NCBI GenBank assembly: GCA_022567055.1 | Contig: JADFHU010000348.1 | Location: 1 to 6,296 of the forward strand | Origin: Planctomycetota bacterium | Lineage (GTDB): Bacteria > Planctomycetota > Phycisphaerae > Sedimentisphaerales > Anaerobacaceae | Direction of reading: 5' to 3' | DNA: 6,296 bases | In this document: piece after piece, positions 1-6,291 of the stretch | Layout: every line of letters begins with the position of its first letter | How positions within the stretch are numbered: position 1 is the first letter of the stretch | The notes under the pieces: generated by a model | What the model saw: the letters and a program-made list of their open reading frames with translations, nothing else | Databases searched by the model: none | Told to the model about the DNA's origin: nothing | Program-made: the position numbers and the translations under genes

Positions 1-837
1 CGCGGGGCCCGTCGAGGTCCGTTCGATGCACACCTTGCCCTCGATATCGATGAGCAGGGCGTGAATAGTGAGTTCGTTTCCATCGAGGGTGGCATGGACA
101 CCGAGGGGGATGCTGCATCCGCCCTGCGTGTGGGCCAGTACGAGTCGCTCCGTCTCCACAGTGAGACGGGTCTCCGGATGATCGAGTTGGACGACGAGAC
201 TTCTAAGCGCCGAATCGTCCGAGCGGGTCTGAATGGCAAGCGCCCCCTGGGCGGGGGCCGGGACAAACTCCGAGAGCGGCAGTTCGACGGAGATCTTGTC
301 CTGCATGCCCAGGCGCTTGAGTCCCGCCGAGGCGATGACGATGGCATCCAGTTTTCCACTGAGCACCTTGTTGACGCGGGTTTCGACGTTGCCCCGGAGG
401 GGGACGCATTGAAGGTCGGTTCGTTTCCGACGGATTTGCGCGATACGGCGTAGGCTTGATGTGCCGATGGTGGCGCCGGCCTTCAGGTCCTCGATGGATT
501 GGACCGATTGCCCCGCAATGAGCGCGTCGGCGACCCGATTCCGCTGCGGGATGGCGCCGATGCAGAGTCCGTCGGTGATGGCCGTGGGTAGGTCTTTGAG
601 GCTATGCACGGCCAGATCGGCTCGGTCCTCCAGTAGCGCCTTTTCGACCTCGGAGGAGAAAAAGCCTACCGATTCAGATTTGTAAAGAAAGTCTGACTTG
701 TCACGATCGCCCAGGGTCGTGACCTGGACGATCGAGACCTCCAGGTCGGACTCGAGTGCAAGGAGTCGATCGCGGACCTGATGGGATTGGGCGAGGGCCA
801 GCATGCTGGCTCGACTGGCGATCCGAATCGATTCCAT
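1..837 (-). CDS. hemC: Hydroxymethylbilane synthase (porphobilinogen deaminase), 3' end outside window
   Basis: This cytoplasmic enzyme joins four porphobilinogen molecules into hydroxymethylbilane for haem synthesis. Reverse-strand translation gives 279 codons with no stop before the window edge. Family length is about 310 residues, so roughly the last 30 are missing. The N-terminus MESIRIASRASMLALAQ matches the usual start of the family. Visible landmarks are VHSLKDLP (78-85) with the catalytic Asp at 82, GTSSLRR (125-131) with the substrate-binding arginines, LRGNVETR (147-154), PAPAQGALAIQ (193-203) and GGCSIPLG (239-246), where Cys241 should carry the dipyrromethane cofactor. The ATG at 837 is the only sensible start, because an in-frame TAA lies 12 bases upstream. 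Its Shine-Dalgarno sequence is weak. The gene diverges from hemX-hemA. hemD often follows hemC in bacteria but cannot be seen here. Identification is certain from the motifs. Confidence 0.97.
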   Translation of the reverse strand, partial: MESIRIASRASMLALAQSHQVRDRLLALESDLEVSIVQVTTLGDRDKSDFLYKSESVGFFSSEVEKALLEDRADLAVHSLKDLPTAITDGLCIGAIPQRNRVADALIAGQSVQSIEDLKAGATIGTSSLRRIAQIRRKRTDLQCVPLRGNVETRVNKVLSGKLDAIVIASAGLKRLGMQDKISVELPLSEFVPAPAQGALAIQTRSDDSALRSLVVQLDHPETRLTVETERLVLAHTQGGCSIPLGVHATLDGNELTIHALLIDIEGKVCIERTSTGPA

Positions 838-846
838 ATCACATGC

Positions 847-909
847 TTACCCAGTTCTGAGGCGGTCCAGTGAAACGGCCCGCAGATTCAGACGAATGAT
901 CAGTTCCAT
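847..909 (-). CDS. Possible 20-residue upstream ORF / leader peptide before hemC
   Basis: On the minus strand an ATG at 909 opens a 20-codon frame (MELIIRLNLRAVSLDRLRTG) ending in TAA at 847-849, nine bases before the hemC ATG and in the same frame. An AGGAG (913-917) precedes it by only 3 bases, closer than ideal but a better ribosome-site match than the one in front of hemC. It could be a translated leader coupled to hemC, or a chance frame. No similarity to a known peptide is recognised. Peptide composition gives no functional clue apart from four arginines and a hydrophobic first half. Confidence 0.25.
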   Translation of the reverse strand: MELIIRLNLRAVSLDRLRTG

Positions 910-938
910 TTGCTCCTATACTTTCCCTTTGACCCTTA

Positions 939-1118
939 GGGATCGGCAAGAAATAAATTGGACAATTTGGGGTCCAAGTGTGCTCCAGATTTGGTCGCGC
1001 CCGATTGAGCGAAACCACAGGCGTAGCTATCCTACGTCGCGGATTTCGCGATTGAGAAGCGGTCAAAGATGGGGTGCAATTGGGCATTCAAAAGTCCAAG
1101 TTATTTCTTGCCGGTCCC
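939..1118. repeat. Inverted-repeat element (25-bp arms, 130-bp interior), MITE/REPIN-like
   Basis: Left arm 939-963 begins GGGATCGGCAAGAAATAA. The reverse complement of right arm 1094-1118 begins GGGACCGGCAAGAAATAA. The 25-bp arms agree at 23 positions. Inside the left arm TTGGAC (958-963) pairs with GTCCAA (972-977) as a smaller hairpin, and CGTAG (1022-1026) pairs with CTACG (1032-1036). No coding sequence lies between the arms. Size, terminal inverted repeats and intergenic position fit a non-autonomous mobile or REPIN-type element. The family is not recognised, and no flanking target-site duplication was identified. It differs in sequence from the repeats at the right edge of the window. 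Confidence 0.6.
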
Positions 1119-1281
1119 TTACTGCACGCTCGGTGTTGTAACGCAAGCTCATGGCTCTTTCAAGGCTTTTCGTGGGGCCGCACCTTCCGTGCTTGTCCAG
1201 TGGCGGTGAAGTCGGGCGGGGACACTGTCCAATTCCATGCAAGAGAGGAGGGCCACCCGAGGCCGGCGCCGGGAAAATAGC

Positions 1282-1312
1282 TTGGGATAGTGGGTTCGAG
1301 GTGTGATACAAT
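1282..1312 (+). promoter_or_regulatory. Putative sigma-70 promoter of hemX-hemA (extended -10)
   Basis: TACAAT at 1307-1312 is preceded by TG at 1304-1305, giving an extended -10 element (TGATACAAT). A partial -35, TTGGGA, lies at 1282-1287 with a long 19-bp spacer, which an extended -10 can tolerate. Transcription would start near 1319, leaving a leader of about 54 bases before the hemX ATG. This is inferred from sequence pattern only. Confidence 0.5.
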
Positions 1313-1316
1313 CGCA

Positions 1317-1339
1317 AGTGCGGATGCCAATACCGCACT
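1317..1339 (+). promoter_or_regulatory. 7-bp perfect dyad at the hemX transcription start / leader
   Basis: AGTGCGG (1317-1323) and CCGCACT (1333-1339) are perfect inverted repeats separated by 9 bases, immediately after the predicted -10 box. The position suits a repressor operator in DNA or a stem-loop at the 5' end of the hemX-hemA mRNA. There is no T-run after it, so it is not a normal intrinsic terminator. Confidence 0.35.
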
Positions 1340-1360
1340 CGACTGCGTCTAAAATGGATA

Positions 1361-1367
1361 AAGGGGA
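1361..1367 (+). promoter_or_regulatory. Ribosome binding site of hemX
   Basis: AAGGGGA at 1361-1367 lies 5 bases before the ATG at 1373 and supports that start over internal alternatives. Confidence 0.7.
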
Positions 1368-1372
1368 ACCCA

Positions 1373-2230
1373 ATGGTTCATCTGCCTGTTCCTGAACTAG
1401 TCCTGTTCCTGAGCGCGGGTGTTCTCTGCGCCGGCGCCGCACTGATCGGATATATGCAGTTGCGTCCGACGGGTCAATCCTACCCGCGGCTTCTCATGCC
1501 CTTGATCTGCTTGGCGACCTGCCTGGAGGTCATCATCCTGGTCATGCGTGCCGTCGAGGCCGAGGCCGTGCCGCTGACCGGCCTCTTCGAATCCATGCTG
1601 GTCTTGATCATCGTCTTCAATCTGCTCTATATACTGTTGAGCATCGCCGTGACCCAGATATGGTTTGGTTCGGTCATGGTCTGGATGATCTTTGGGTTGG
1701 CGCTACTGACGGGGATGGTTGCGGAACCCGCCACGTCGTCCGCCAAGGTCGAGGTCACGCCCTGGGTGGTGTTTCACAGCATCGCCATGGTCATCAGCAC
1801 CGCGTTCATCACCTTTTCCATGGTCGCGGGTTCACTCTTTTTGGTGACCAGCAATCGTCTCAAGCACAAGAAGGTCATGAAGGTGTTGGGACGCGTCCCC
1901 TCCATTCAGTGGTTACAGGCCTCCCTCTTACTCGGCGTGAAAGGCTGCTTTGTCACGCTGTCGGTAGGCTTGGCCAGCGGCATCGGACTGATCATTTGGC
2001 AGATGAAGGCCGCCGCGCCGGATATGGACCTTCAGGACTGGTTTATGGATCCGAAGATTGTCGTGGTGGCCTGTGCCTGGCTCTTGATGGCCTTCGTTTG
2101 GGTACTCCACGCCTTGGGCGTGGTCAAAGAGAAAGCCCTCGCCTATTCCAGCCTCTTGGCCTTTTTTCTGATGATCTTTTCCTTGGTGGGTGTCCCTCTC
2201 TTCTGTGGTACCCAACACAGCTTTACCTGA
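1373..2230 (+). CDS. hemX: HemX/CcsA-family cytochrome c assembly-type membrane protein
   Basis: This is a 285-residue integral membrane protein of the CcsA/ResC/HemX (cytochrome c assembly) family. About eight hydrophobic segments are visible, near 7-29, 37-61, 71-93, 96-116, 130-159, 185-211, 228-251 and 256-277. Family landmarks are LFES (71-74), PWVVFHS with His135 (130-136), the VPSIQWLQ stretch (175-182), DWFMDPK (222-228) and His246. The tryptophan-rich WWD haem-handling motif of true CcsA is reduced to W-F-M-DPK, as in HemX-like members, while the two flanking histidines remain. Bacillus HemX influences the amount of HemA, whereas CcsA/ResC delivers haem to apocytochrome c. Position 36 bp upstream of hemA favours the HemX type. 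The two genes are very likely co-transcribed. The family call is firm, but the exact role (HemA modulation or haem transport) is open. Confidence 0.88.
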   Translation: MVHLPVPELVLFLSAGVLCAGAALIGYMQLRPTGQSYPRLLMPLICLATCLEVIILVMRAVEAEAVPLTGLFESMLVLIIVFNLLYILLSIAVTQIWFGSVMVWMIFGLALLTGMVAEPATSSAKVEVTPWVVFHSIAMVISTAFITFSMVAGSLFLVTSNRLKHKKVMKVLGRVPSIQWLQASLLLGVKGCFVTLSVGLASGIGLIIWQMKAAAPDMDLQDWFMDPKIVVVACAWLLMAFVWVLHALGVVKEKALAYSSLLAFFLMIFSLVGVPLFCGTQHSFT

Positions 2231-2233
2231 AAA

Positions 2234-2254
2234 CCTTCTCACCTGATAAGAAGG
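2234..2254 (+). promoter_or_regulatory. Hairpin covering the hemA Shine-Dalgarno sequence
   Basis: In the 36-bp hemX-hemA gap, CCTTCT (2234-2239) is a perfect inverted repeat of AGAAGG (2249-2254), with a 9-base loop. AAGAAGG (2248-2254) is the only Shine-Dalgarno-like sequence before hemA. It lies 12 bases from the ATG, which is farther than usual. Pairing would hide it. This is a possible translational control or coupling device; the 6-bp stem is short enough that chance is also possible. Confidence 0.35.
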
Positions 2255-2266
2255 CAAACGCATTCA

Positions 2267-3589
2267 ATGAAGATCCTTTTAATCGGATTGAACCATAAGA
2301 GCGCTCCCATCGAGATCCGAGAGCGCCTCTCCTTCAGTGCCGAGGAAACGGCCGCGGCGCTGAGCCGACTACGCGAGGCCTTCCCACGGGGAGAGTTTGT
2401 GTTGCTCTCGACCTGTAACAGGGTTGAGATCTACAGTGCCTCCGATCGAGAGGGATGGGAGACGGGCGAAGAGCTGGCCCAGTACCTGGCTGAGAATCGG
2501 GAAGTCGACCTGGGTCAGTTTAAGGACTCACTCTATATCTGCGCAGGCGCCAGGGCGGTGTCCCATTTGTTCCGAGTCACCTCCAGTCTGGACAGCCTGG
2601 TGGTGGGCGAGTCTCAGATCGTCTCGCAAGTCAAGGACAGCTACAAGCTGGCCTGTGACAGGCAGGCGACGGGCAAGGTCTTGAATCGCCTGTTTCACGC
2701 CGCCTTCGCCACCAGCAAGGAGATCCATGCGACCACGGGGATTGCCAAGGGCCGCGTGAGCGTGGCCGGCGTGGCCATTGAACTGGCCCAACAGCTCTTC
2801 GGCAAGATGACCAAGGCTAAGGCCCTGGTCATCGGTGCCGGCGAGATGGGCGAACTGCTCGTGCAACATCTGCTGCATGTGCGGTGCAAAGAGACGGTGA
2901 TCGTCAATCGAACACTCGCGCGGGCCGAAGAGATGGCCCAACAGTATCGGGTTTCGGCCCGCCCCTGGGAGGAACTCGACGATGCCTTTGTGAACGCCGA
3001 CATCGTCATTGGCTCCGCCACCTGCGATACCTTCCTCTACGACCAGGCCGCCCTGAAGTCAATCCTGCGGCGACGTCGGCGACCGCTGCTGCTCATCATT
3101 GACATTGCCGTACCCCGCAACTTCGATCCCACCATCCACGACCTGGAGGGCGTCTACCTGTTCAGTGTGGACGACCTGGCCGGCACCGCCCAGCAGAATC
3201 AGAAATCACGTGAACAAGACGTGGCCGTCGGACTGGAGATTGTGCGGGAGAGCACCCACGATTTCATGGAGTGGTTTGGCATCCGTGATCTGGGTCCGCT
3301 CATCGGTCAGCTCAAAGAGGCCTTCATGCAAGTCACTGACCGTGAACTCGATCGTTTCTTCGCGGGGAGCCAGGCGGAGGCCTCTTCTCGTGACGCCATG
3401 GAGCCTATGGTCAAACGGATCGTCAACAAACTCCTCTACTGCCTGATCAAGAATGTCAACGTGGTGGCCAAAGAGCAGGGCCCTTCAGAGGCGCTGAAGA
3501 CCGTGGGACGGATCGTCTCCCATGCAGAGGAACTCTCCAATGGATCAGACGCCGAAGCGGAAATGCCAGGGGGCACGCCACCCAAGTGA
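2267..3589 (+). CDS. hemA: Glutamyl-tRNA reductase
   Basis: This 440-residue cytoplasmic enzyme catalyses NADPH-dependent reduction of glutamyl-tRNA(Glu) to glutamate-1-semialdehyde, the first committed step of the C5 route to haem. The N-terminal catalytic domain shows GLNHKSAPIEIRERLSF (7-23), STCNR with nucleophile Cys50, and AVSHLFRV with His99, followed by SLDSLVVGESQI (107-118). The NADPH-binding domain carries VIGAGEMG (188-195), VNRT (213-216) and DIAVPRN (279-285). The C-terminal dimerisation helix occupies about 310-420 and is followed by an acidic, glycine-rich tail. Length is normal for the family. The ATG at 2267 gives the standard MKILLIGLNHK start. The product feeds directly into HemL, encoded convergently next door. 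Co-transcription with hemX is likely. All key residues are present. Confidence 0.98.
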   Translation: MKILLIGLNHKSAPIEIRERLSFSAEETAAALSRLREAFPRGEFVLLSTCNRVEIYSASDREGWETGEELAQYLAENREVDLGQFKDSLYICAGARAVSHLFRVTSSLDSLVVGESQIVSQVKDSYKLACDRQATGKVLNRLFHAAFATSKEIHATTGIAKGRVSVAGVAIELAQQLFGKMTKAKALVIGAGEMGELLVQHLLHVRCKETVIVNRTLARAEEMAQQYRVSARPWEELDDAFVNADIVIGSATCDTFLYDQAALKSILRRRRRPLLLIIDIAVPRNFDPTIHDLEGVYLFSVDDLAGTAQQNQKSREQDVAVGLEIVRESTHDFMEWFGIRDLGPLIGQLKEAFMQVTDRELDRFFAGSQAEASSRDAMEPMVKRIVNKLLYCLIKNVNVVAKEQGPSEALKTVGRIVSHAEELSNGSDAEAEMPGGTPPK

Positions 3590-3593
3590 CCTG

Positions 3594-4880
<1,287 letters not shown>

Positions 4881-4923
4881 AGGACTGCCTCTGCAATGAG
4901 GGGCCTAACTCTTTCGTCGGCGG

Positions 4924-4951
4924 AGTATACTAGGGGATCACCGGATGTCAA
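4924..4951 (-). promoter_or_regulatory. Sigma-70 promoter of hemL
   Basis: Read on the minus strand, TTGACA (4951-4946) is a perfect -35 box and TATACT (4929-4924) a near-consensus -10 box, 16 bp apart. The transcript would begin near 4917 with a leader of about 36 bases containing the hemL AGAGG. It is the best promoter match in the window and suggests constitutive hemL expression independent of hemA. Confidence 0.78.
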
Positions 4952-4967
4952 TGTGTCCCACGGGGAG

Positions 4968-4996
4968 TTGCCTCCATGGCAGGCTTTCGGTAGTAT
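4968..4996 (+). promoter_or_regulatory. Weak candidate promoter of the cytochrome c gene
   Basis: TTGCCT (4968-4973) and TAGTAT (4991-4996) are 17 bp apart, each matching the sigma-70 consensus at four of six positions. The start would be near 5003, giving a leader of about 100 bases. The match is modest and another promoter or sigma factor could serve the gene. Confidence 0.3.
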
Positions 4997-5018
4997 GTCG
5001 TTAGCCGGTCTCTAGGCT

Positions 5019-5037
5019 CTGTCCGGCCGACGGACAG
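5019..5037 (+). promoter_or_regulatory. Perfect 7-bp dyad upstream of the cytochrome c gene
   Basis: CTGTCCG (5019-5025) and CGGACAG (5031-5037) form a perfect inverted repeat around GCCGA. It lies about 70 bp before the cytochrome start codon and about 140 bp before hemL. It could be an operator or a leader stem-loop. No T-tract follows, so it is not a canonical terminator. Confidence 0.35.
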
Positions 5038-5106
5038 GCGCACTTGAGTTCTCGTGACGTTGCTTGTCCACTCACTGGAGACTTTGGTCATTGAGGGGCC
5101 TTTTAG

Positions 5107-5931
5107 GTGGAGCAGCCAACCATGATTGAGCGAAGCAGTGCCGACCGAGGGCCTTGGCCCCTGGTGCTGGCGTTGATCGCCGTCTGGGCCATTGGCGTCA
5201 TCTGGGCACCCTCAAGGGTCGGACCCGCGCTGGCGTCTCCCATTTCCACGACCGAAGGTCCCGATCGCTACATCGGTTCCCAGAGCTGCCGTCAATGCCA
5301 CGAAAGCTTCTATCAGTTGTGGGCCCCCTCCCACCATGGGCTCGCCATGCAACCTTACTCGCCCGAATTTGCCGCGGGCCATCTGACGACACACGATGAA
5401 GCGATCCAGATCGGGGCCTACTCCTACCGGAGCGACATTCGGGCCGACCCAGGCGTGATCTTGGAGCAGGGCCCGGAAGGAACGAGGCAGTACCCGATCG
5501 TGCATGTACTGGGCGGCAAGAACGTCTACTACTTCTTGACCCCACACGAGCGAGGAAGGCTGCAGACCCTGCCCCTCGCCTACGATGTCAACAAGAAGCG
5601 GTGGTTCGATACGGCGGCCAGCGGCGTGCGTCATTTTCCCGGGGACCAAGAGGATGCCCCCGTCCACTGGACCGACCCGCTCTACACCTTCAACACCGGC
5701 TGCTACAGTTGCCACGGTGGCCTCGCCGAGGGCGGCGTGGGCCCCGACCTGACCGACGACACCTGGGTCTACAAGCCGACCGACAAGATGCTGTTCAAGA
5801 CCATTTCCAAGGGCCGCTCGGGCACCAACATGGTGGGCTGGTCGGCCGACCTGGACCCCGACCAGGTCTGGCAAGTCATCGCCTACATCCGCTCCCTCTA
5901 CCTGGGCAACCCCAAGAAAATTATTTGGTGA
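5107..5931 (+). CDS. Exported dihaem cytochrome c, chimeric: c554-like N-terminal module and class I C-terminal domain
   Basis: This 274-residue protein starts at GTG, with GAGGGG 8 bases upstream and an in-frame TAG directly before it. An ATG at 5122 with AGGTGGAG upstream is an equally possible start. A basic N-terminus, hydrophobic segment (about 17-34) and ALA at 41-43 suggest a signal peptide, so the mature protein should be periplasmic. If uncleaved it would be membrane-anchored. Haem site 1 is CRQCH (61-65), within YIGSQSCRQCHESFYQLW and followed by SHH (75-77), a pattern typical of multihaem c554-like/TPR cytochromes. The middle (about 100-195, including GGKNVYYFLTP and PVHWTDPLYTFNTG) also resembles that group. 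Haem site 2 is CYSCH (199-203), followed by GVGPDLTDDTW and NMVGW with probable axial Met242, then an AYIRSLY helix, all typical of class I (CcoP/cbb3-like) domains. Electron transfer is inferred; the partner is unknown. It is divergent from hemL. Confidence 0.87.
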   Translation: MEQPTMIERSSADRGPWPLVLALIAVWAIGVIWAPSRVGPALASPISTTEGPDRYIGSQSCRQCHESFYQLWAPSHHGLAMQPYSPEFAAGHLTTHDEAIQIGAYSYRSDIRADPGVILEQGPEGTRQYPIVHVLGGKNVYYFLTPHERGRLQTLPLAYDVNKKRWFDTAASGVRHFPGDQEDAPVHWTDPLYTFNTGCYSCHGGLAEGGVGPDLTDDTWVYKPTDKMLFKTISKGRSGTNMVGWSADLDPDQVWQVIAYIRSLYLGNPKKIIW

Positions 5932-5955
5932 GTGGGGCGCCACCCGACTTATGGG

Positions 5956-5989
5956 TCTCTATTAAGGGGACATCTCTATTAAGGGGACA
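5956..5989 (+). repeat. 17-bp tandem duplication at left end of copy 1
   Basis: TCTCTATTAAGGGGACA occurs twice without a gap (5956-5972 and 5973-5989). The second unit runs into the element core. The unit includes both the element terminus and flank-specific bases (TCTCTA). Confidence 0.9.
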
Positions 5990-6092
5990 CAATACTTAAC
6001 TCGGCCGGCGGGTTTCGTAGTTTGTCGATCAAAGCGCTGAATTGCCACGGCCCTCGGGGGACCGGTCTCACACAATTAAGTATTGTGTCCCC
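5983..6092 (+). mobile_element. REPIN-like palindromic element, copy 1
   Basis: GGGGACACAATACTTAA (5983-5999) is a perfect 17-bp inverted repeat of TTAAGTATTGTGTCCCC (6076-6092). The interior (6000-6075) is GC-rich and asymmetric, with CGGCCGGCGGGTTT on the left and ACCGGTCTCACACAA on the right. It has no coding capacity. The same interior, reversed and diverged, is found in copy 2. Confidence 0.75.
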
Positions 6093-6123
6093 AAAACTAT
6101 AGATTGTGTCCCCAAAACTATAG
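6082..6123 (+). repeat. 21-bp tandem duplication at right end of copy 1
   Basis: A 21-bp unit beginning ATTGTGTCCCC and ending AAAACTATAG is present at 6082-6102 and again, identical, at 6103-6123. Confidence 0.9.
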
Positions 6124-6142
6124 ATCATCTGGTGAGTGAGGG

Positions 6143-6172
6143 GCAGTTAAGGGGACAGCAGTTAAGGGGACA
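6143..6172 (+). repeat. 15-bp tandem duplication at left end of copy 2
   Basis: GCAGTTAAGGGGACA is present at 6143-6157 and, identical, at 6158-6172. The second unit enters the copy 2 core. Confidence 0.9.
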
Positions 6173-6271
6173 CAATACTTAATTGTGGAGATCGGCCGCT
6201 GGGCGCGATGGCAACGCGGCGACTTGACCCGCAGACACAAACCCGCCGGCCGAATTAAGTATTGTGTCCCC
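6166..6271 (-). mobile_element. REPIN-like palindromic element, copy 2 (inverted relative to copy 1)
   Basis: GGGGACACAATACTTAATT (6166-6184) is a perfect 19-bp inverted repeat of 6253-6271. Reading copy 2 on the minus strand aligns it end to end with copy 1: CGGCCGGCGGGTTT first, then TCAA, then TTGCCA, then a GATCTCCACAATTAAG end corresponding to GGTCTCACACAATTAAG in copy 1. The interior is clearly related but diverged, so the pair is not a fresh duplication. Confidence 0.72.
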
Positions 6272-6291
6272 AAAACCGTGTCCCCAAAACC
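6264..6291 (+). repeat. 14-bp tandem duplication at right end of copy 2
   Basis: GTGTCCCCAAAACC is present at 6264-6277 and, identical, at 6278-6291. A following G extends the match by one base. The window ends five bases later, so further units cannot be excluded. Confidence 0.88.

Larger units (their letters stand above)
838..1372. other. Divergent hemC / hemX intergenic region, 535 bp
   Basis: No convincing protein gene lies here. The open frames that cross it have no recognisable motif and poor starts, and two of them read RDRQEI-WT only because the same repeat is present in both orientations. Contents from left to right are the possible hemC upstream ORF, an inverted-repeat element (939-1118), a stretch without recognisable features (1119-1280) apart from a GGACA-C-TGTCC dyad at 1220-1230 and a 10-bp palindrome CCGGCGCCGG at 1263-1272, then the hemX promoter and leader. 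No clear sigma-70 promoter for hemC was found. TATAGG on the minus strand at about 915-920 has no matching -35 box. Confidence 0.7.

Noticed and set aside
61..685. Plus-strand open frames over the left edge
   Set aside because: They are antisense to hemC, which shows all family motifs on the minus strand.
1119..1280. Riboswitch or small RNA gene
   Set aside because: Only short palindromes (1220-1230, 1263-1272) are visible, with no recognisable conserved RNA architecture and no promoter-terminator pair.
803..1338. Overlapping open frames in the hemC-hemX gap sharing the residues RDRQEI-WT
   Set aside because: The shared residues come from the inverted DNA repeat read in two orientations. 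The frames lack good ribosome sites and any recognisable domain.
1660..2298. 212-codon plus-strand frame overlapping hemX and the start of hemA
   Set aside because: Its composition is typical of an out-of-frame reading of a membrane protein gene (rich in H, G, R), and the hemX frame is clearly the coding one.
5212..5943. 243-codon minus-strand frame opposite the cytochrome gene
   Set aside because: The plus strand encodes two haem motifs, a signal peptide and a class I cytochrome domain, so the minus frame is a GC-rich shadow.
5926..5945. Intrinsic terminator after the cytochrome gene
   Set aside because: GTGG/CCAC gives only a 4-bp stem and no T-run follows.
5956..6291. CRISPR array
   Set aside because: The repeats occur in both orientations, unit lengths differ and there are no regular unique spacers. 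The pattern is palindromic elements with tandem ends.
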